In this document: positions 1-9,152 of the stretch, in pieces
Layout of the letters: every line of letters begins with the position of its first letter
Numbering within the stretch: the first letter of the stretch is position 1
Source of the DNA: Piscinibacter aquaticus
GTDB taxonomy: Bacteria; Pseudomonadota; Gammaproteobacteria; Burkholderiales; Burkholderiaceae_C
Direction of reading: 5' to 3'
Length of the DNA stretch: 64,000 bases
Assembly (NCBI GenBank): GCA_007994965.1
Contig: VOPW01000001.1
Location: 2,914,001 to 2,978,000, forward strand
Notes under the pieces: model-generated
Told to the model about the DNA's origin: nothing
The model's database searches: none
Seen by the model: only the letters and a program-made list of their open reading frames with translations
Position numbers and translations under genes: made by a program

Positions 1-360
1 ACGGGAACCCCCGTGTGGACCCGGCAGTTCGGTTCCGCCGCGGATGACTACGCATATGGCGTGGCGCTCGATGCCGAGGACGACGTGGTGGTCATCGGCT
101 CCACGCTCGGCGCCCTGGCGCAGACCACCGGCCTGGGCGGCACGGACGCATTCACCGTGAAACTCGATGGCGCCGGCGCATTCTTGTGGCTGCGGCAAAG
201 CGGCACTGCTGGCGACGATCATGCGTACGGTGTCGGAATCGACGCGCTCGGCAATGTCTTCACCGCCGGTCACACCGCGGGCTCGCTCGACGGCAATTCG
301 AGTGCCGGAGACATCGACATGTTCGTGGTGAAGCATCAGGCAGACGGCAAGCGACGCTGA
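1..360 (+). CDS. SBBP-repeat beta-propeller protein, C-terminal end only
   Basis: The reading frame is open from the first base of the window and stops at 358-360, so only the last 119 residues are visible. Two units of about 50 residues can be aligned by eye: WTRQFGSAADDYAYGVALD and WLRQSGTAGDDHAYGVGID, each followed by a (V/G)N(V)F/VVIG-type strand, a G-S turn and a DAF/DMF strand. This is the pattern of the SBBP (seven-bladed beta-propeller) repeat family, usually found in large secreted or surface proteins. The N-terminus and any signal peptide lie outside the window. Function is unknown. No frameshift is apparent in this piece. Confidence 0.75.
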   Translation, partial: TGTPVWTRQFGSAADDYAYGVALDAEDDVVVIGSTLGALAQTTGLGGTDAFTVKLDGAGAFLWLRQSGTAGDDHAYGVGIDALGNVFTAGHTAGSLDGNSSAGDIDMFVVKHQADGKRR

Positions 361-426
361 CCCTCGAGGTCGGCATCGACGCCCTGCCTATCATCACGAC
401 CAGACAAATCTGGCGAAGCTTCCCGC

Positions 427-1507
427 ATGAGACCACCGTCGCTCTCAGCCGTCCTGATGGCGCTGATCATCGCGCTGCCCTGCGTCGCCGACGCGCGCTC
501 GCCCGCACCGCCGCGCGCGGCGGCGCCGCGCGGCCCCTGCTGGCCGACGAGCTGAACAACATCGCGGTGTTCAAGGCGGCCTCGCCGTCGGTGGTCAACA
601 TCACCGCGCTGGGCCTGGAGCGCGACTTCTTCTCGCGCAACGTGCAGCAGGTGCCGCAGGGCACCGGCACCGGCTTCGTGTGGGACGGACAGGGCCACAT
701 CGTCACCAACTTCCACGTCATCCAGGAAGCCAGCGGCGCACGCGTGACGCTGTCCGACCAGACCAGCTACAAGGCCGAGCTGGTGGGCGCCTTCCCCGAC
801 CGCGACATCGCCGTGCTGAAGATCGCCGCGCCGGCCGGCAAGCTCAAGGCGCTGCCGGTGGGCACCAGCCGCGACCTGCAGGTGGGCCAGCAGGTCTATG
901 CGATCGGCAACCCGTTCGGCCTGGACCAGACGCTGACCACCGGCATCGTCAGCGCGCTGAACCGCGAGATCGAGTCGGTGACGCGCCGGCTGATCCGCGG
1001 CGCGATCCAGACCGATGCGGCGATCAACCCCGGCAACTCCGGCGGCCCGCTGCTCGATTCGGCCGGCCGGCTGATCGGCGTGAACACCGCGATTTTCAGC
1101 CCCTCGGGCGCGAGTGCAGGCATCGGCTTCGCGATCCCGGTCGACGAGGTCAACCGCATCGTGCCGCGGCTGATCCGCGACGGCCGCATGGTGCGTCCGG
1201 CCCTCGGCGTGAGCAGCGGCGGCCCGGAGATCAACCGCGCGCTCGGCCTGCCCAAGGGCGTGGCGCTGGTGCGCATCCAGCGCAACGGGCCGGCGGCCAG
1301 GGCGGGGCTGAAGGCCTTCAGCCGCGGCGACGGTGGCATCGTGCAGGGCGACGTGATCACCGCGATCAACGACGATCCGATCGAGACCGCCGACGACATG
1401 CTCAACGCACTGGAGAAGCTCAACCCCGGCGACACCGCCACGCTGACGCTGTGGCGCGCCGGGTCCACGCGCCAGTCAGCGTGACGCTGGCCGAGTCGGA
1501 GGACTGA
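427..1507 (+). CDS. HtrA/DegP-like trypsin-type serine protease with one PDZ domain (two frameshifts)
   Basis: Periplasmic S1C-family serine protease. The ATG at 427 begins a clear signal peptide (MRPPSLSAVLMALIIALP...). The frame then breaks in the C4 run at 534-537, where one extra C would join it to the mature protein beginning LLADELNNIAVF. Catalytic triad residues are visible as His in TNFHVI, Asp in RDIAVLKI and Ser in NPGNSGGPLL. A single PDZ domain follows (PALGVSSGG... to GDVITAINDDPIE). A second missing base near 1475 is needed to reach the C-terminus VSVTLAESED and the stop at 1505-1507. After repair the protein has about 360 residues, shorter than two-PDZ DegP. The 3' end overlaps the convergent AraC gene by 32 bases. 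It probably acts in protein quality control, but the substrate is unknown. Confidence 0.85.
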
Positions 1508-2328
1508 GCGCCGCGCGAAACAGTGCCGGCGCGCGCCCCTCGTGGCGCTTGAAGGCCGCCGAGAAGTGGTACGGGTTGGCATAGCCCAGCCGCTCGGCGA
1601 TCACCTTCAGCGGCAGTTCGGTCGCGACGAGCCAGTATTCGGCCTGGCGCAGCCGGATGCGCGCCACCTGCTCGGATGGACCACAGCCATAGGCCTGCAC
1701 GCACAGGCGGTGCAGGTGGCTGCGCGAGCAGCCCAGCCGCGCGCACAGCGTCTCGGTGCGCCAGTCGAGCGCCGGCTGCGCCTCGACTTCGTCGAACAGC
1801 GCGCGCAGGGCCGCCGTGGCATCGCTCGAATCCGACCCGCCGAGCGCCACGGCACGCCGCAGCCGGGCGACGAAAGCCTCGCTCAGCGATCGGCGCAGGC
1901 CGGCACTGAGTGCATCGTCGCCGAAGCGCTCCTGATGCATCAGCGTCAGCAGCGGGCCCAGCGCCGCGAAGGCCTCCGCCCGCTGCAGCACCGGCGACGA
2001 CGGAAAGCCACGCCAGCGCGCCGGCTCGAGCAGGGCCCAGGCGGTGCGCCACGGTCGGCCGCGCTGCGTGTGCAGCACATAGGGAACGCCGGCCGGCACG
2101 AGCAGCACGCTGCCTTCCCCCAGAGACTCCGGCGCCTCGGCCGCGCCGCCCCAGCCGGCGCCGGCCAGCGTGATCTCGACCGGTGCCGGTCGAGGCAGCG
2201 CTCGACGCGGTAGTGGCCCGCCGTGTCGGACAGTCCCGAGGCTGGCACCCCATGCCCTGCAGGGTGGGAAAGCCGGCGCCGCAGAAGTATCGTTCGTGGC
2301 AGCGTGGTCCGAGTTCGATGATGTCCAT
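1476..2328 (-). CDS. AraC-family transcriptional regulator (two frameshifts)
   Basis: Transcription factor with an N-terminal cupin-like sensing domain and a C-terminal double helix-turn-helix of the AraC/XylS family. The C-terminal 100 residues read LCARLGCSRSHLHRLCVQ and then LGYANPYHFSAAFKRHEG, the standard pair of HTH segments. The best start is the ATG at 2328 (MDIIELGPRCHERYFCG...). Single missing bases near 2250 (a run of four C) and near 2187 are needed to connect this N-terminus to the long downstream frame. It is divergent from the MATE pump at 2405 with 76 bases between the starts, so control of that pump is a reasonable inference. The effector is not identifiable. Confidence 0.8.
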
Positions 2329-2404
2329 GGGCTGGCGACGATTCAGTATGCCACCGGAACGAACGGACATTCTCCTCCAGGGTTTGCGGCGATCATCGAC
2401 GGCG

Positions 2405-3783
2405 ATGAAAGACGATCCGACATCCTCCCGCACGCACTGGCGGCATCTGCTGCAGCTCGGCTGGCCGGTCAGCCTGCAGGCCGTGGCCACCTCCTCGTTC
2501 GCGCTGGTCGACGTGGCGATGGTGCAGACGCTCGGCGCCGAGGCGGTGGCCGCGGTCGGCCTCGCAGGGCGCGCGCTGTTCGTGCTGACGATGCTGCTGG
2601 CCGGCCCGGCCAACGGCGCGGCGGTGCTGCTCAGCCAGCATGCCGGCCGTGGCGAGGTGCTGCCGGGTGCGCGGCTGCTGCGCTGGGTGGCACTGGTCAC
2701 GCTGGCCATCACGCTGCCGGCCTGTGCATTCGCGCTCGTCGCGCCCGAGACGGTGGGCGCGCGCTGGTGGCCGATCCTGCCGTGCGGGCCCCGCTGGCGG
2801 CGTTCGTGCAGGCGGTGGCGTTGTCGATCCCGCTGTCGGCGCTGACGCTGGCGCTGGCCACCGCGAGCCGCTGCTGGGGCGACAGCCGCTCGCCGATGGC
2901 CGCGGCGCTGATCGGCCTGCTTGCCAATGCCGCGCTCAATGCGGTGCTGATCTTCGGCCTGTGGGGCGCGCCCGCGATGGGCGTGGCCGGTGCCGGCTGG
3001 GCGACCAGCGCTGCGCGCGTGATCGAACTGGCGCTGCTGCTCGCCGCGATGAGCCGGCCGGGCATGCCGACGCAGGCGCTGCTCGCCGGGCTGCGCGATC
3101 GGCACTGGCACAGCCCCGGGCTGATCGCCATGGCCGCCCCCTTCATGCTGCAGGAACTGGTCTGGGCCGGCAGCGGCCTGGTCTACGGCATGGTGTTCGG
3201 CGCGATGGGCGCCTCGTCGCTGGCGCTGGTCAGCCTGATCGCGCCGATCGAGGGCCTGCTGGTGGTGTGCTTTCTCGGCGGTGCGGTCGCCAGCGGCATC
3301 CTCGTCGGGCGGCTGCTCGGGCAACAGCGCTTCGCGGAGGCACAGGGGCTGGCCCACCTGGCGCTGCGGCGCATGCGCTGGGCGGCTCTGCCGGTGGCAG
3401 TGCTGGGCACAGTCGTCGCCGGGCTGGTCGCCCAGCGGCTGCCGTGGCTGTCCGGCCAGCAGGGCCTGCTGTGGACCCTGCTCGTGCTGTCCGCGCTGAC
3501 CGTCTGGGTGCGGGTGCAGGCGATGACGCTGGTGCTCGGCATCCTGCGCGCTGGCGGCGATCGCCTCGGCGTGCTGACGGTGGAAGTGGGCGGCACGCTG
3601 CTGGTCGGCGTTCCGCTGGTGATGCTGGCCGGCCTCCGCTGGGGCTTCACGCTGCCGCAGGTGTATGCATTGCTGCTCGCGGTCGAGGCGCTGAAGGTGC
3701 TGGCGTTTCGCGCGCGCATGCGCCACGGCGTGTGGCGGCGCTCGCTGCTGCCGCCTCCGGGCGGGGCATCGCGCCCCGCCTGA
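2405..3783 (+). CDS. MATE-family multidrug/toxin efflux transporter (one frameshift)
   Basis: Inner-membrane antiporter of the MATE (NorM/DinF) family. The ATG at 2405 gives MKDDPTSSRTHWRHLLQLGW, followed by the family's first helix with PVSLQAVATSSFALVDVAMV and the TLGAEAVAAVGLA loop. About twelve hydrophobic segments follow, and the two halves resemble each other, as usual for MATE. One base is missing in the GGG run near 2757. Adding it joins PETVG to RALVADPAVRAPLAAF. After repair the protein has about 459 residues, normal for the family. It is divergent from the AraC-type gene, which may regulate it. The substrate cannot be told from the sequence. Confidence 0.85.
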
Positions 3784-3825
3784 GGACGCACCGGCGCGAG
3801 ACGATCGCGCCCGTGCGGTGTCGCG

Positions 3826-4035
3826 TCAGACCGCGCGGATGCGCGAGGCCTGCGGGCCCTTCTGGCCTTGCGTCACTTCGAACTGCACGCGCTGGTTCTC
3901 GGCCAGGGTCTTGAAGCCCTCGCCCTGGATTTCCTTGAAATGCGCGAAGAGGTCCTTGCCGCCGCCGTCCGGCGTGATGAAGCCGTAGCCCTTGCTCTCG
4001 TTGAACCATTTGACGGTTCCGGTTTCGATGCTCAT
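3826..4035 (-). CDS. CspA-family cold-shock protein
   Basis: Small nucleic-acid-binding protein of 69 residues, a single cold-shock domain. The two RNP motifs are visible as KGYGFITP and DLFAHF. The sequence begins [16 protein letters not shown], as in many betaproteobacterial Csp proteins. The ATG at 4035 is preceded by an AGGAA ribosome site in the minus-strand leader. It acts as an RNA chaperone and transcription antiterminator in this family; whether this copy is cold-induced is not shown. It is intact and lies downstream of the IF-1 gene on the same strand, with 110 bases between them. Confidence 0.95.
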   Translation of the reverse strand: MSIETGTVKWFNESKGYGFITPDGGGKDLFAHFKEIQGEGFKTLAENQRVQFEVTQGQKGPQASRIRAV

Positions 4036-4145
4036 GTGGTCGTTCCTTGAAGGATTCGTGGTGGAAATGCCCCAGCTGTCGCTGGTGCGTGCAAGCAGCT
4101 GCCCGATGCGGGAGCTGGGGTGCTCGAGTGCCGTGGTGCTGTACA

Positions 4146-4418
4146 TCAACGGCGTTGCATCGGCGCGCGCGCCGGGCTCGGCGCATTGCGGCGCTCGAGG
4201 TGTCGGAAAGTGATGCGACCCTTGGAGAGGTCGTAGGGCGACAGTTCCAGTGACACGTTGTCGCCGGCGAGGATGCGGATGTGGTGCTTGCGCATCTTGC
4301 CGCCGGTGTAGGCGATCAGCGTGTGGCCGTTGTCCAGCGTCACGCGAAAGCGCGAGTCCGGCAGGATCTCGTTGACGACGCCATGCATCTCGATCAGTTC
4401 TTCCTTGGCCAAGGTCAC
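4146..4418 (-). CDS. infA: Translation initiation factor IF-1, long betaproteobacterial form
   Basis: IF-1 occupies the ribosomal A site and helps IF-2 and IF-3 in start selection. The OB-fold is complete: [19 protein letters not shown], then [15 protein letters not shown], then [15 protein letters not shown]. The apparent start is GTG at 4418 ([10 protein letters not shown] after the initiator), with AGGAG immediately before it, so the spacing is unusually tight. The protein has 90 residues because of a basic C-terminal tail ([17 protein letters not shown]), against about 72 for the compact IF-1. Burkholderiales commonly carry this long form as a second infA apart from the ribosomal-protein operon copy. 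It is paired with the cold-shock gene downstream, so a role in cold or stress translation is an inference. Confidence 0.92.
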   Translation of the reverse strand: MTLAKEELIEMHGVVNEILPDSRFRVTLDNGHTLIAYTGGKMRKHHIRILAGDNVSLELSPYDLSKGRITFRHLERRNAPSPARAPMQRR

Positions 4419-4875
4419 TCCTGGTAGGTGGATGAAGAGGGGTTGAAGGGAGCACGTCCGCGTCGGGCACGCCGATCCACGCGAGGCCCTGGGCCGTCGC
4501 GTAGCGCTCGGCGGCGTCGCGGGAATCGAAGGTGGGGTGAAAACGCAGCACGCGGTCAGACGTCGCGCTGCCGCGCCCGGAACGGATGGACACCGAGGCC
4601 GCGAAGCGGCCGCAGTGGGTGGAGCGGGTCAGAGGAGAAACGAGGTATTTCCCGACCTGGAGGGATGAATGGATAACGGACTCTCGGTGGCGCCCTCTCT
4701 TCGGTGAGACGGCGCGGGGGCAGAACAGGGCGTGCTCTGGGGCACGCTGGCGGCGGATGAACTCTTTCCCGCGGCTGGCCGGCAGGGGTATTCGCTGCGG
4801 GCGAGGTGCAACCAGAACGAGACGGCGACCGGGGTCGGGCAGTGCTCTGGCCAAGAAGGAGATCAACTCGTGATC
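4419..4875. other. Gene-poor interval upstream of infA
   Basis: No gene here can be supported with confidence. The minus strand encodes a stretch resembling a short domain ([19 protein letters not shown] followed by TAQGLAWIG, about 4470-4560). It looks like the tail of the small Burkholderiales proteins that follow an RFHPTF...AE.YA pattern. It has no clear start, and its frame runs on through infA without a sensible stop, so it may be a decayed or frameshifted small gene. The rest probably holds the infA promoter. No tRNA, terminator or repeat is apparent. Confidence 0.35.
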
Positions 4876-5391
4876 TCAGCGCGGCTCGGAACCGCGTCGA
4901 TCCCGCATTGTATCAGCTTGAGGCTCCGACACCGAGGCCTGCTGTGCGCGAAGCCGCGCATGCTGGTAGGCGCCCTGCGGCACATGCAGCAGATCGGCGA
5001 TGCGCCACATCACGTGGCGCTCGTGCTCGTTCAGGTGTCCGTCGGCATAGGCGACGCGCCACATGTGCTCGATCATGCGGATCTTCTGCGCCATCTCGAA
5101 GCGTTCGTTGATGCGCGAGGTGAAGGCGAACAGGTCGGTGGCCTGCTTTGCCTCGGAGTGGGCCAGATCGATCAGGTGCTGGGCCTCGTCGCCGGCCAGC
5201 GCGAATTTGTCGACCAGCGCCGCCCGCACGGCGGCGCGCGTTCGTCGTCGTGAAAGCTCGCGTCTGCGCGCATCACCTCGACCAGCATCACCGCCGTGGC
5301 GAGTTGCAGCAGATGCTCCTCGCCGCGAGGGTCGGCCTGCGCGGCCGGCGGCGCCGGCGGTCGAACAGATCCTTGAGGCTGCGCGCAGCAT
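4876..5391 (-). CDS. TerB-family (tellurite-resistance TerB-like) protein, frameshifted
   Basis: The C-terminal two thirds read as a TerB-type helical domain: AALVDKFALAGDEAQHLIDLA, then RINERFEMAQKIRMIEHMW, then VAYADGHLNEHERHVMWRIADLL. The last segment carries the acidic DGHLNEHE metal-binding signature of the family. The N-terminal third is spread over frames. MLR(S)LKDLFDR near 5391-5355 and EEHLLQLATAVMLVEVM near 5330-5260 must be joined to the main frame near 5243, so about three small indels are implied. The total would be about 170 residues. The role is unknown; these proteins are common in Burkholderiales and need not concern tellurite. The start at 5391 is the best available but uncertain. 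Confidence 0.75.
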   Translation of the reverse strand: MLRAASRICSTAGAAGRAGRPSRRGASAATRHGGDAGRGDARRRELSRRRTRAAVRAALVDKFALAGDEAQHLIDLAHSEAKQATDLFAFTSRINERFEMAQKIRMIEHMWRVAYADGHLNEHERHVMWRIADLLHVPQGAYQHARLRAQQASVSEPQADTMRDRRGSEPR

Positions 5392-5408
5392 GCGGCCATC
5401 ATGGCATG

Positions 5409-5882
5409 TCAGCGGCGCGCCTCATCGTCGCGCGGGCTCTCCGCGATCTTCTCGATCTCGGTGTCGCGGCTGCAGGCCCACATCAGGTCGAGCCACACCG
5501 ACGCGCTCGGCGCCGCGGCCAGAGGCTCGAAGAGTGCGAACTCACCGCGCGGCTTTTCGGCGCTGCGCTCGCGGCGCACCAGTGCGGTGGGCTGCACGAA
5601 GTAGTCGGTCGCCTCCGGCGGCTCGGTGCCCGCCGCGGCGCCGCGGCCGCGCGCCAGCTGGCGGTCCGTCTCGACGAGGCGGCCGTCGACGAGGCGACCG
5701 CGCATCACCCACGTGCCCTGCGGCGCTGCGCTGATCGCGCAGAACGAGCGGTTCTCGAGGTGCAGGCCGAGCGTGGTGTCGCCGTCCTGCCACCATTCTT
5801 CGTGCGGCGACTGGGCCGAGGCCGCTGTCGACACGGCGGCCGCGGACAGGGCCAGGGTCAGCGTGAAGATGGTGCGCTTCAT
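5409..5882 (-). CDS. Small secreted hypothetical protein
   Basis: An intact protein of 157 residues that I cannot assign to a family. The first 23 residues (MKRTIFTLTLALSAAAVSTAASA) form a typical Sec signal peptide with an A-S-A cleavage site, so the product should be periplasmic or outer-membrane associated. The mature part is rich in W and acidic residues at the start (HEEWWQDGD) and contains two cysteines (SFCAIS and MWACSRD) that could form a disulfide. It is transcribed away from the hydrogenase locus, with its start 305 bases from hoxK. No link to hydrogenase function can be shown. Confidence 0.7.
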   Translation of the reverse strand: MKRTIFTLTLALSAAAVSTAASAQSPHEEWWQDGDTTLGLHLENRSFCAISAAPQGTWVMRGRLVDGRLVETDRQLARGRGAAAGTEPPEATDYFVQPTALVRRERSAEKPRGEFALFEPLAAAPSASVWLDLMWACSRDTEIEKIAESPRDDEARR

Positions 5883-6134
5883 GGTGCTTCCTTTCGGTTC
5901 GTGTTGAAGACGCCGCCAGTCTCGAAAAGCCGTGCGCAGCCCCGATGAAGTGGATGAAGCCTGCGTGAAGCGCGGCGCCGGTCACGCTGCTTCCAGATCG
6001 GCAGGCGACATGGAAGATGCGCATCCAGCGGCCGCCGCGGCAGCGTTGCCTTCGCCGTAGACCGCGCCGAAAAGCCCAAGCCGATCAAGGGCTTGAGCGC
6101 CCCCTCCCGGACTTACCCGAAGTCACCCCGAACG

Positions 6135-6150
6135 CGGCACGTGTCTTGTG
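6135..6150 (+). promoter_or_regulatory. Candidate sigma-54 (-24/-12) promoter for the hydrogenase operon
   Basis: The sequence CGGCACGTGTCTTGTG matches the sigma-54 consensus TGGCACRNNNNTTGCW at 13 of the 16 positions. The GG and the GT element (GC in the consensus) are separated by exactly ten bases. The deviations are C for T at the first base, T for C in the -12 element, and G at the last W position. The predicted transcription start would be near 6160. A ribosome site AGGAG follows at 6173-6177 and the hoxK ATG at 6187. HoxA, encoded in the same locus, is an NtrC-type activator with the GAFTGA loop that contacts sigma-54, which fits. Confidence 0.65.
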
Positions 6151-6186
6151 ACAGGTGTCGTCACATCCACACAGGAGACGGGGACG

Positions 6187-7254
6187 ATGGAGACCTTCTA
6201 CGAGGTGATGCGGCGCCAGGGCATCTCGCGGCGCAGCTTCCTCAAGTACTGCTCGCTCACGGCCACTTCGCTGGGCCTCGCGCCCTCGTTCGTGCCGCAG
6301 ATCGCTCATGCGATGGAGACCAAGCCGCGCACGCCGGTGCTGTGGCTGCACGGGCTGGAGTGCACCTGCTGCTCGGAGAGCTTCATCCGCAGCGCGCACC
6401 CACTGGCCAAGGACGTGGTGCTGTCGATGATCAGCCTCGACTACGACGACACGCTGATGGCCGCCGCCGGCCACCGTGCCGAGGCCATCCTCGAAGAGAT
6501 CATGGCCAAGTACAAGGGCAACTACATCCTGGCCGTGGAAGGCAACCCGCCGCTGAACGAAGGCGGCATGTTCTGCATCCAGTCGGGCAAGCCCTTCGTC
6601 GACAAGCTCAAGCGCGTGGCCAAGGACAGCAAGGCGGTGATCGCCTGGGGTTCCTGCGCCAGCTGGGGCTGCGTGCAGGCGGCCAAGCCGAACCCGACGC
6701 AGGCCACGCCGATCCACAAGGTGATCACCGACAAGCCGATCATCAAGGTGCCCGGCTGCCCGCCGATCGCCGAGGTGATGACCGGCGTGATCACCTACAT
6801 GCTGACCTTCGACCGCATCCCCGAGCTCGATCGCCAGGGCCGGCCGAAGATGTTCTACAGCCAGCGCATCCACGACAAGTGCTACCGCCGGCCGCACTTC
6901 GACGCCGGCCAGTTCGTCGAGGCCTTCGACGACGAGAGCGCGCGCCGCGGCTACTGCCTCTACAAGGTCGGCTGCAAGGGCCCGACCACCTACAACGCCT
7001 GCTCCACCGTGCAGTGGAACGAGGGCACGAGCTTCCCGATCAAGGCCGGCCACGGCTGCATCGGCTGCTCGGAAGACGGCTTCTGGGACAAGGGCTCGTT
7101 CTACAGCCGCCTGACCGACATCCACCAGTTCGGCATCGAGGCCAACGCCGACAAGGTCGGCGGCACGGCGGCCGGCGTGGTCGGCGCGGCGGTGGCGGCG
7201 CATGCGGCGGTCTCGGCGATCAAGCGCGTCAGCACCCCGGCCGGCAACAAATAA
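6187..7254 (+). CDS. hoxK: Membrane-bound [NiFe]-hydrogenase small subunit (HoxK/HupS/HyaA), O2-tolerant type
   Basis: Electron-transfer subunit of the periplasm-facing uptake hydrogenase. It carries the Tat signal RRSFLKYCS at residues 15-23, and the mature chain should start near Met43 after AHA. In mature numbering, cysteines fall at 17, 19, 20, 115, 120 and 149 ([22 protein letters not shown]). These are exactly the six ligands of the [4Fe-3S] proximal cluster of E. coli Hyd-1 and C. necator HoxK that gives oxygen tolerance. The medial and distal cluster region is complete, and the tail has one hydrophobic segment (about 320-342) that anchors the complex. The start at 6187 is chosen over an upstream ATG at 6148 because AGGAG lies 9 bases before it and [10 protein letters not shown] is the family N-terminus. 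The gene is intact at 355 residues. Confidence 0.97.
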   Translation: METFYEVMRRQGISRRSFLKYCSLTATSLGLAPSFVPQIAHAMETKPRTPVLWLHGLECTCCSESFIRSAHPLAKDVVLSMISLDYDDTLMAAAGHRAEAILEEIMAKYKGNYILAVEGNPPLNEGGMFCIQSGKPFVDKLKRVAKDSKAVIAWGSCASWGCVQAAKPNPTQATPIHKVITDKPIIKVPGCPPIAEVMTGVITYMLTFDRIPELDRQGRPKMFYSQRIHDKCYRRPHFDAGQFVEAFDDESARRGYCLYKVGCKGPTTYNACSTVQWNEGTSFPIKAGHGCIGCSEDGFWDKGSFYSRLTDIHQFGIEANADKVGGTAAGVVGAAVAAHAAVSAIKRVSTPAGNK

Positions 7255-7275
7255 GGAACGAGGAGAACCAACCCC

Positions 7276-9132
7276 ATGGGCGCGTACGAAACGCAAGGCT
7301 TCAAGCTCGACGACAGCGGCAGGCGCGTGGTCGTCGATCCGGTGACCCGCATCGAGGGCCACATGCGCTGCGAGGTCAACCTCGACAAGAACAATGTCAT
7401 CCGCAACGCCGTCTCCACCGGCACGATGTGGCGTGGCCTGGAAGTCATCCTCAAGGGCCGCGATCCGCGCGACGCGTGGGCCTTCGTCGAGCGCATCTGC
7501 GGCGTGTGCACCGGCTGCCACGCGCTGACCTCGGTGCGCGCGGTGGAGGATGCGCTCGGGATCAAGATCCCGAAGAACGCGCACCTGATCCGCGAGATGA
7601 TGGCCAAGACGCTGCAGGTGCACGACCACGCGGTGCACTTCTACCACCTGCATGCGCTGGACTGGGTCGACGTGGTCTCGGCGCTGAAGGCCGACCCGAA
7701 GAAGACGAGCGAGCTGCAGCAGCTCGTCTCGCCGGCACACCCACTCTCCTCGCCCGGCTACTTCCGCGACATCCAGAACCGGCTGAAGAAGTTCGTCGAG
7801 AGCGGCCAGCTCGGCCCCTTCATGAACGGCTACTGGGGCAACAAGGCCTACGTGCTGACGCCCGAGGCCAACCTGATGGCCGTGACCCACTACCTCGAAG
7901 CGCTCGACCTGCAGAAGGAGTGGGTCAAGATCCACACCATCTTCGGCGGCAAGAACCCGCACCCCAACTACCTCGTCGGCGGCGTGCCCTGCGCGATCAA
8001 CCTCGACAAGGACGGGGCTGCCGGCGCGCCGATCAACATGGAGCGGCTGAACTTCGTCAAGGCGCGCATCGACGAGATCGTCGAGTTCAACAAGAACGTC
8101 TACATCCCCGACGTGCTGGCCATCGGCACGATCTACAAGCAGGCCGGCTGGCTGCACGGCGGCGGCCTCTCGGCCACCAACGTCAGTGATTACGGCGAAT
8201 ACCCGAAGATCAACTACGACAAGAGCACCGACCAGCTGCCCGGCGGCGTGATCCTCAACGGCAACTGGGACGAGATCCTGCCGATCGATCCGCGCGATCC
8301 CGAGCAGGTGCAGGAGTTCGTCACGCACAGCTGGTACAAGTACGCCGACGAGACCAAGGGCCTGCACCCCTGGGACGGCGTGACCGAGCCGAACTACGCG
8401 CTCGGCCCCAACACCAAGGGCACCAAGACCAACATCGAGCAGCTCGACGAGGCGGCCAAGTACTCGTGGATCAAGGCGCCGCGCTGGCGCGGGCATGCGA
8501 TGGAAGTGGGCCCGCTGTCGCGCTACATCCTGGCCTATGCGCACGCGAAGAAGGGGAACGTCTACGCCCAGCGCCCGCGCGAGCAGATCGAGTACTCGGC
8601 GATGATGATCAACAGCGCCATCCCGAAGGCGCTGGGCCTGCCCGAGACGCAGTACACCGCCAAGCAGCTGCTGCCCACCACCATCGGCCGCACGCTGGCG
8701 CGCGCGCTCGAGGGCCAGTACTGCGGCGAGATGATGGTCGACGACTGGAACGAGCTCGTCGCCAACATCAAGGCCGGCGACACCGCCACCGCCAACGTCG
8801 AGAAGTGGGATCCGGCCACCTGGCCGAAGGAGGCCAAGGGCGTGGGCACGGTGGCCGCGCCGCGCGGCATGCTGGGCCACTGGGTGAAGATCAAGGACGG
8901 CCGCATCGAGAACTACCAGTGCGTGGTGCCCACCACCTGGAACGGTTCGCCGCGCGATGCCAAGGGCCAGATCGGCGCCTTCGAGGCCAGCCTGATGAAC
9001 ACGCCGATGGTCAACCCGGAGCAGCCGGTCGAGATCCTGCGCACGCTGCATTCCTTCGACCCCTGCCTCGCCTGCTCCACGCACGTGATGAGCGAGGACG
9101 GCGCCGAGCTCACCCGCGTCAAGGTGCGCTGA
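7276..9132 (+). CDS. hoxG: Membrane-bound [NiFe]-hydrogenase large subunit (HoxG/HupL/HyaB)
   Basis: Catalytic subunit that binds the Ni-Fe(CN)2CO centre and splits H2. The L1 motif [10 protein letters not shown] gives Cys75 and Cys78. The L2 motif DPCLACSTH gives Cys597, Cys600 and His603. A 15-residue tail ([15 protein letters not shown]) follows His603 and should be removed by the HoxM protease after nickel insertion. The gene is intact, with 618 residues, the usual size. It lies 21 bases after hoxK and has no signal peptide, as expected because it is exported by hitch-hiking on the Tat signal of HoxK. Confidence 0.97.
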   Translation: MGAYETQGFKLDDSGRRVVVDPVTRIEGHMRCEVNLDKNNVIRNAVSTGTMWRGLEVILKGRDPRDAWAFVERICGVCTGCHALTSVRAVEDALGIKIPKNAHLIREMMAKTLQVHDHAVHFYHLHALDWVDVVSALKADPKKTSELQQLVSPAHPLSSPGYFRDIQNRLKKFVESGQLGPFMNGYWGNKAYVLTPEANLMAVTHYLEALDLQKEWVKIHTIFGGKNPHPNYLVGGVPCAINLDKDGAAGAPINMERLNFVKARIDEIVEFNKNVYIPDVLAIGTIYKQAGWLHGGGLSATNVSDYGEYPKINYDKSTDQLPGGVILNGNWDEILPIDPRDPEQVQEFVTHSWYKYADETKGLHPWDGVTEPNYALGPNTKGTKTNIEQLDEAAKYSWIKAPRWRGHAMEVGPLSRYILAYAHAKKGNVYAQRPREQIEYSAMMINSAIPKALGLPETQYTAKQLLPTTIGRTLARALEGQYCGEMMVDDWNELVANIKAGDTATANVEKWDPATWPKEAKGVGTVAAPRGMLGHWVKIKDGRIENYQCVVPTTWNGSPRDAKGQIGAFEASLMNTPMVNPEQPVEILRTLHSFDPCLACSTHVMSEDGAELTRVKVR

Positions 9133-9152
9133 AGAAGAACGACGGAGACACC

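Noticed and set aside
186..426. An upstream GTG/ATG-type start that would extend the HtrA-like protease to 432 residues
   Set aside because: The stretch overlaps the SBBP gene out of frame and has no domain. A proper signal peptide starts at 427 in the frame shifted by one base, pointing to an indel.
1420..3726. A 768-codon minus-strand open frame across the AraC and MATE genes
   Set aside because: It is mostly the antisense of the MATE gene, rich in Gln, His and Arg. Only a short part coincides with the true AraC N-terminus, because of frameshifts.
3826..4866. An apparent 346-residue fusion of an unknown domain to the cold-shock protein
   Set aside because: The frame happens to stay open through the gap and through infA in another phase. 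The cold-shock domain has its own ATG and ribosome site at 4035, and infA lies between.
6148..6186. An alternative hoxK start 13 codons upstream ([13 protein letters not shown]...)
   Set aside because: It lies inside the sigma-54 -12 region, lacks a ribosome site and is absent from the family N-terminus. The ATG at 6187 has AGGAG at good spacing.
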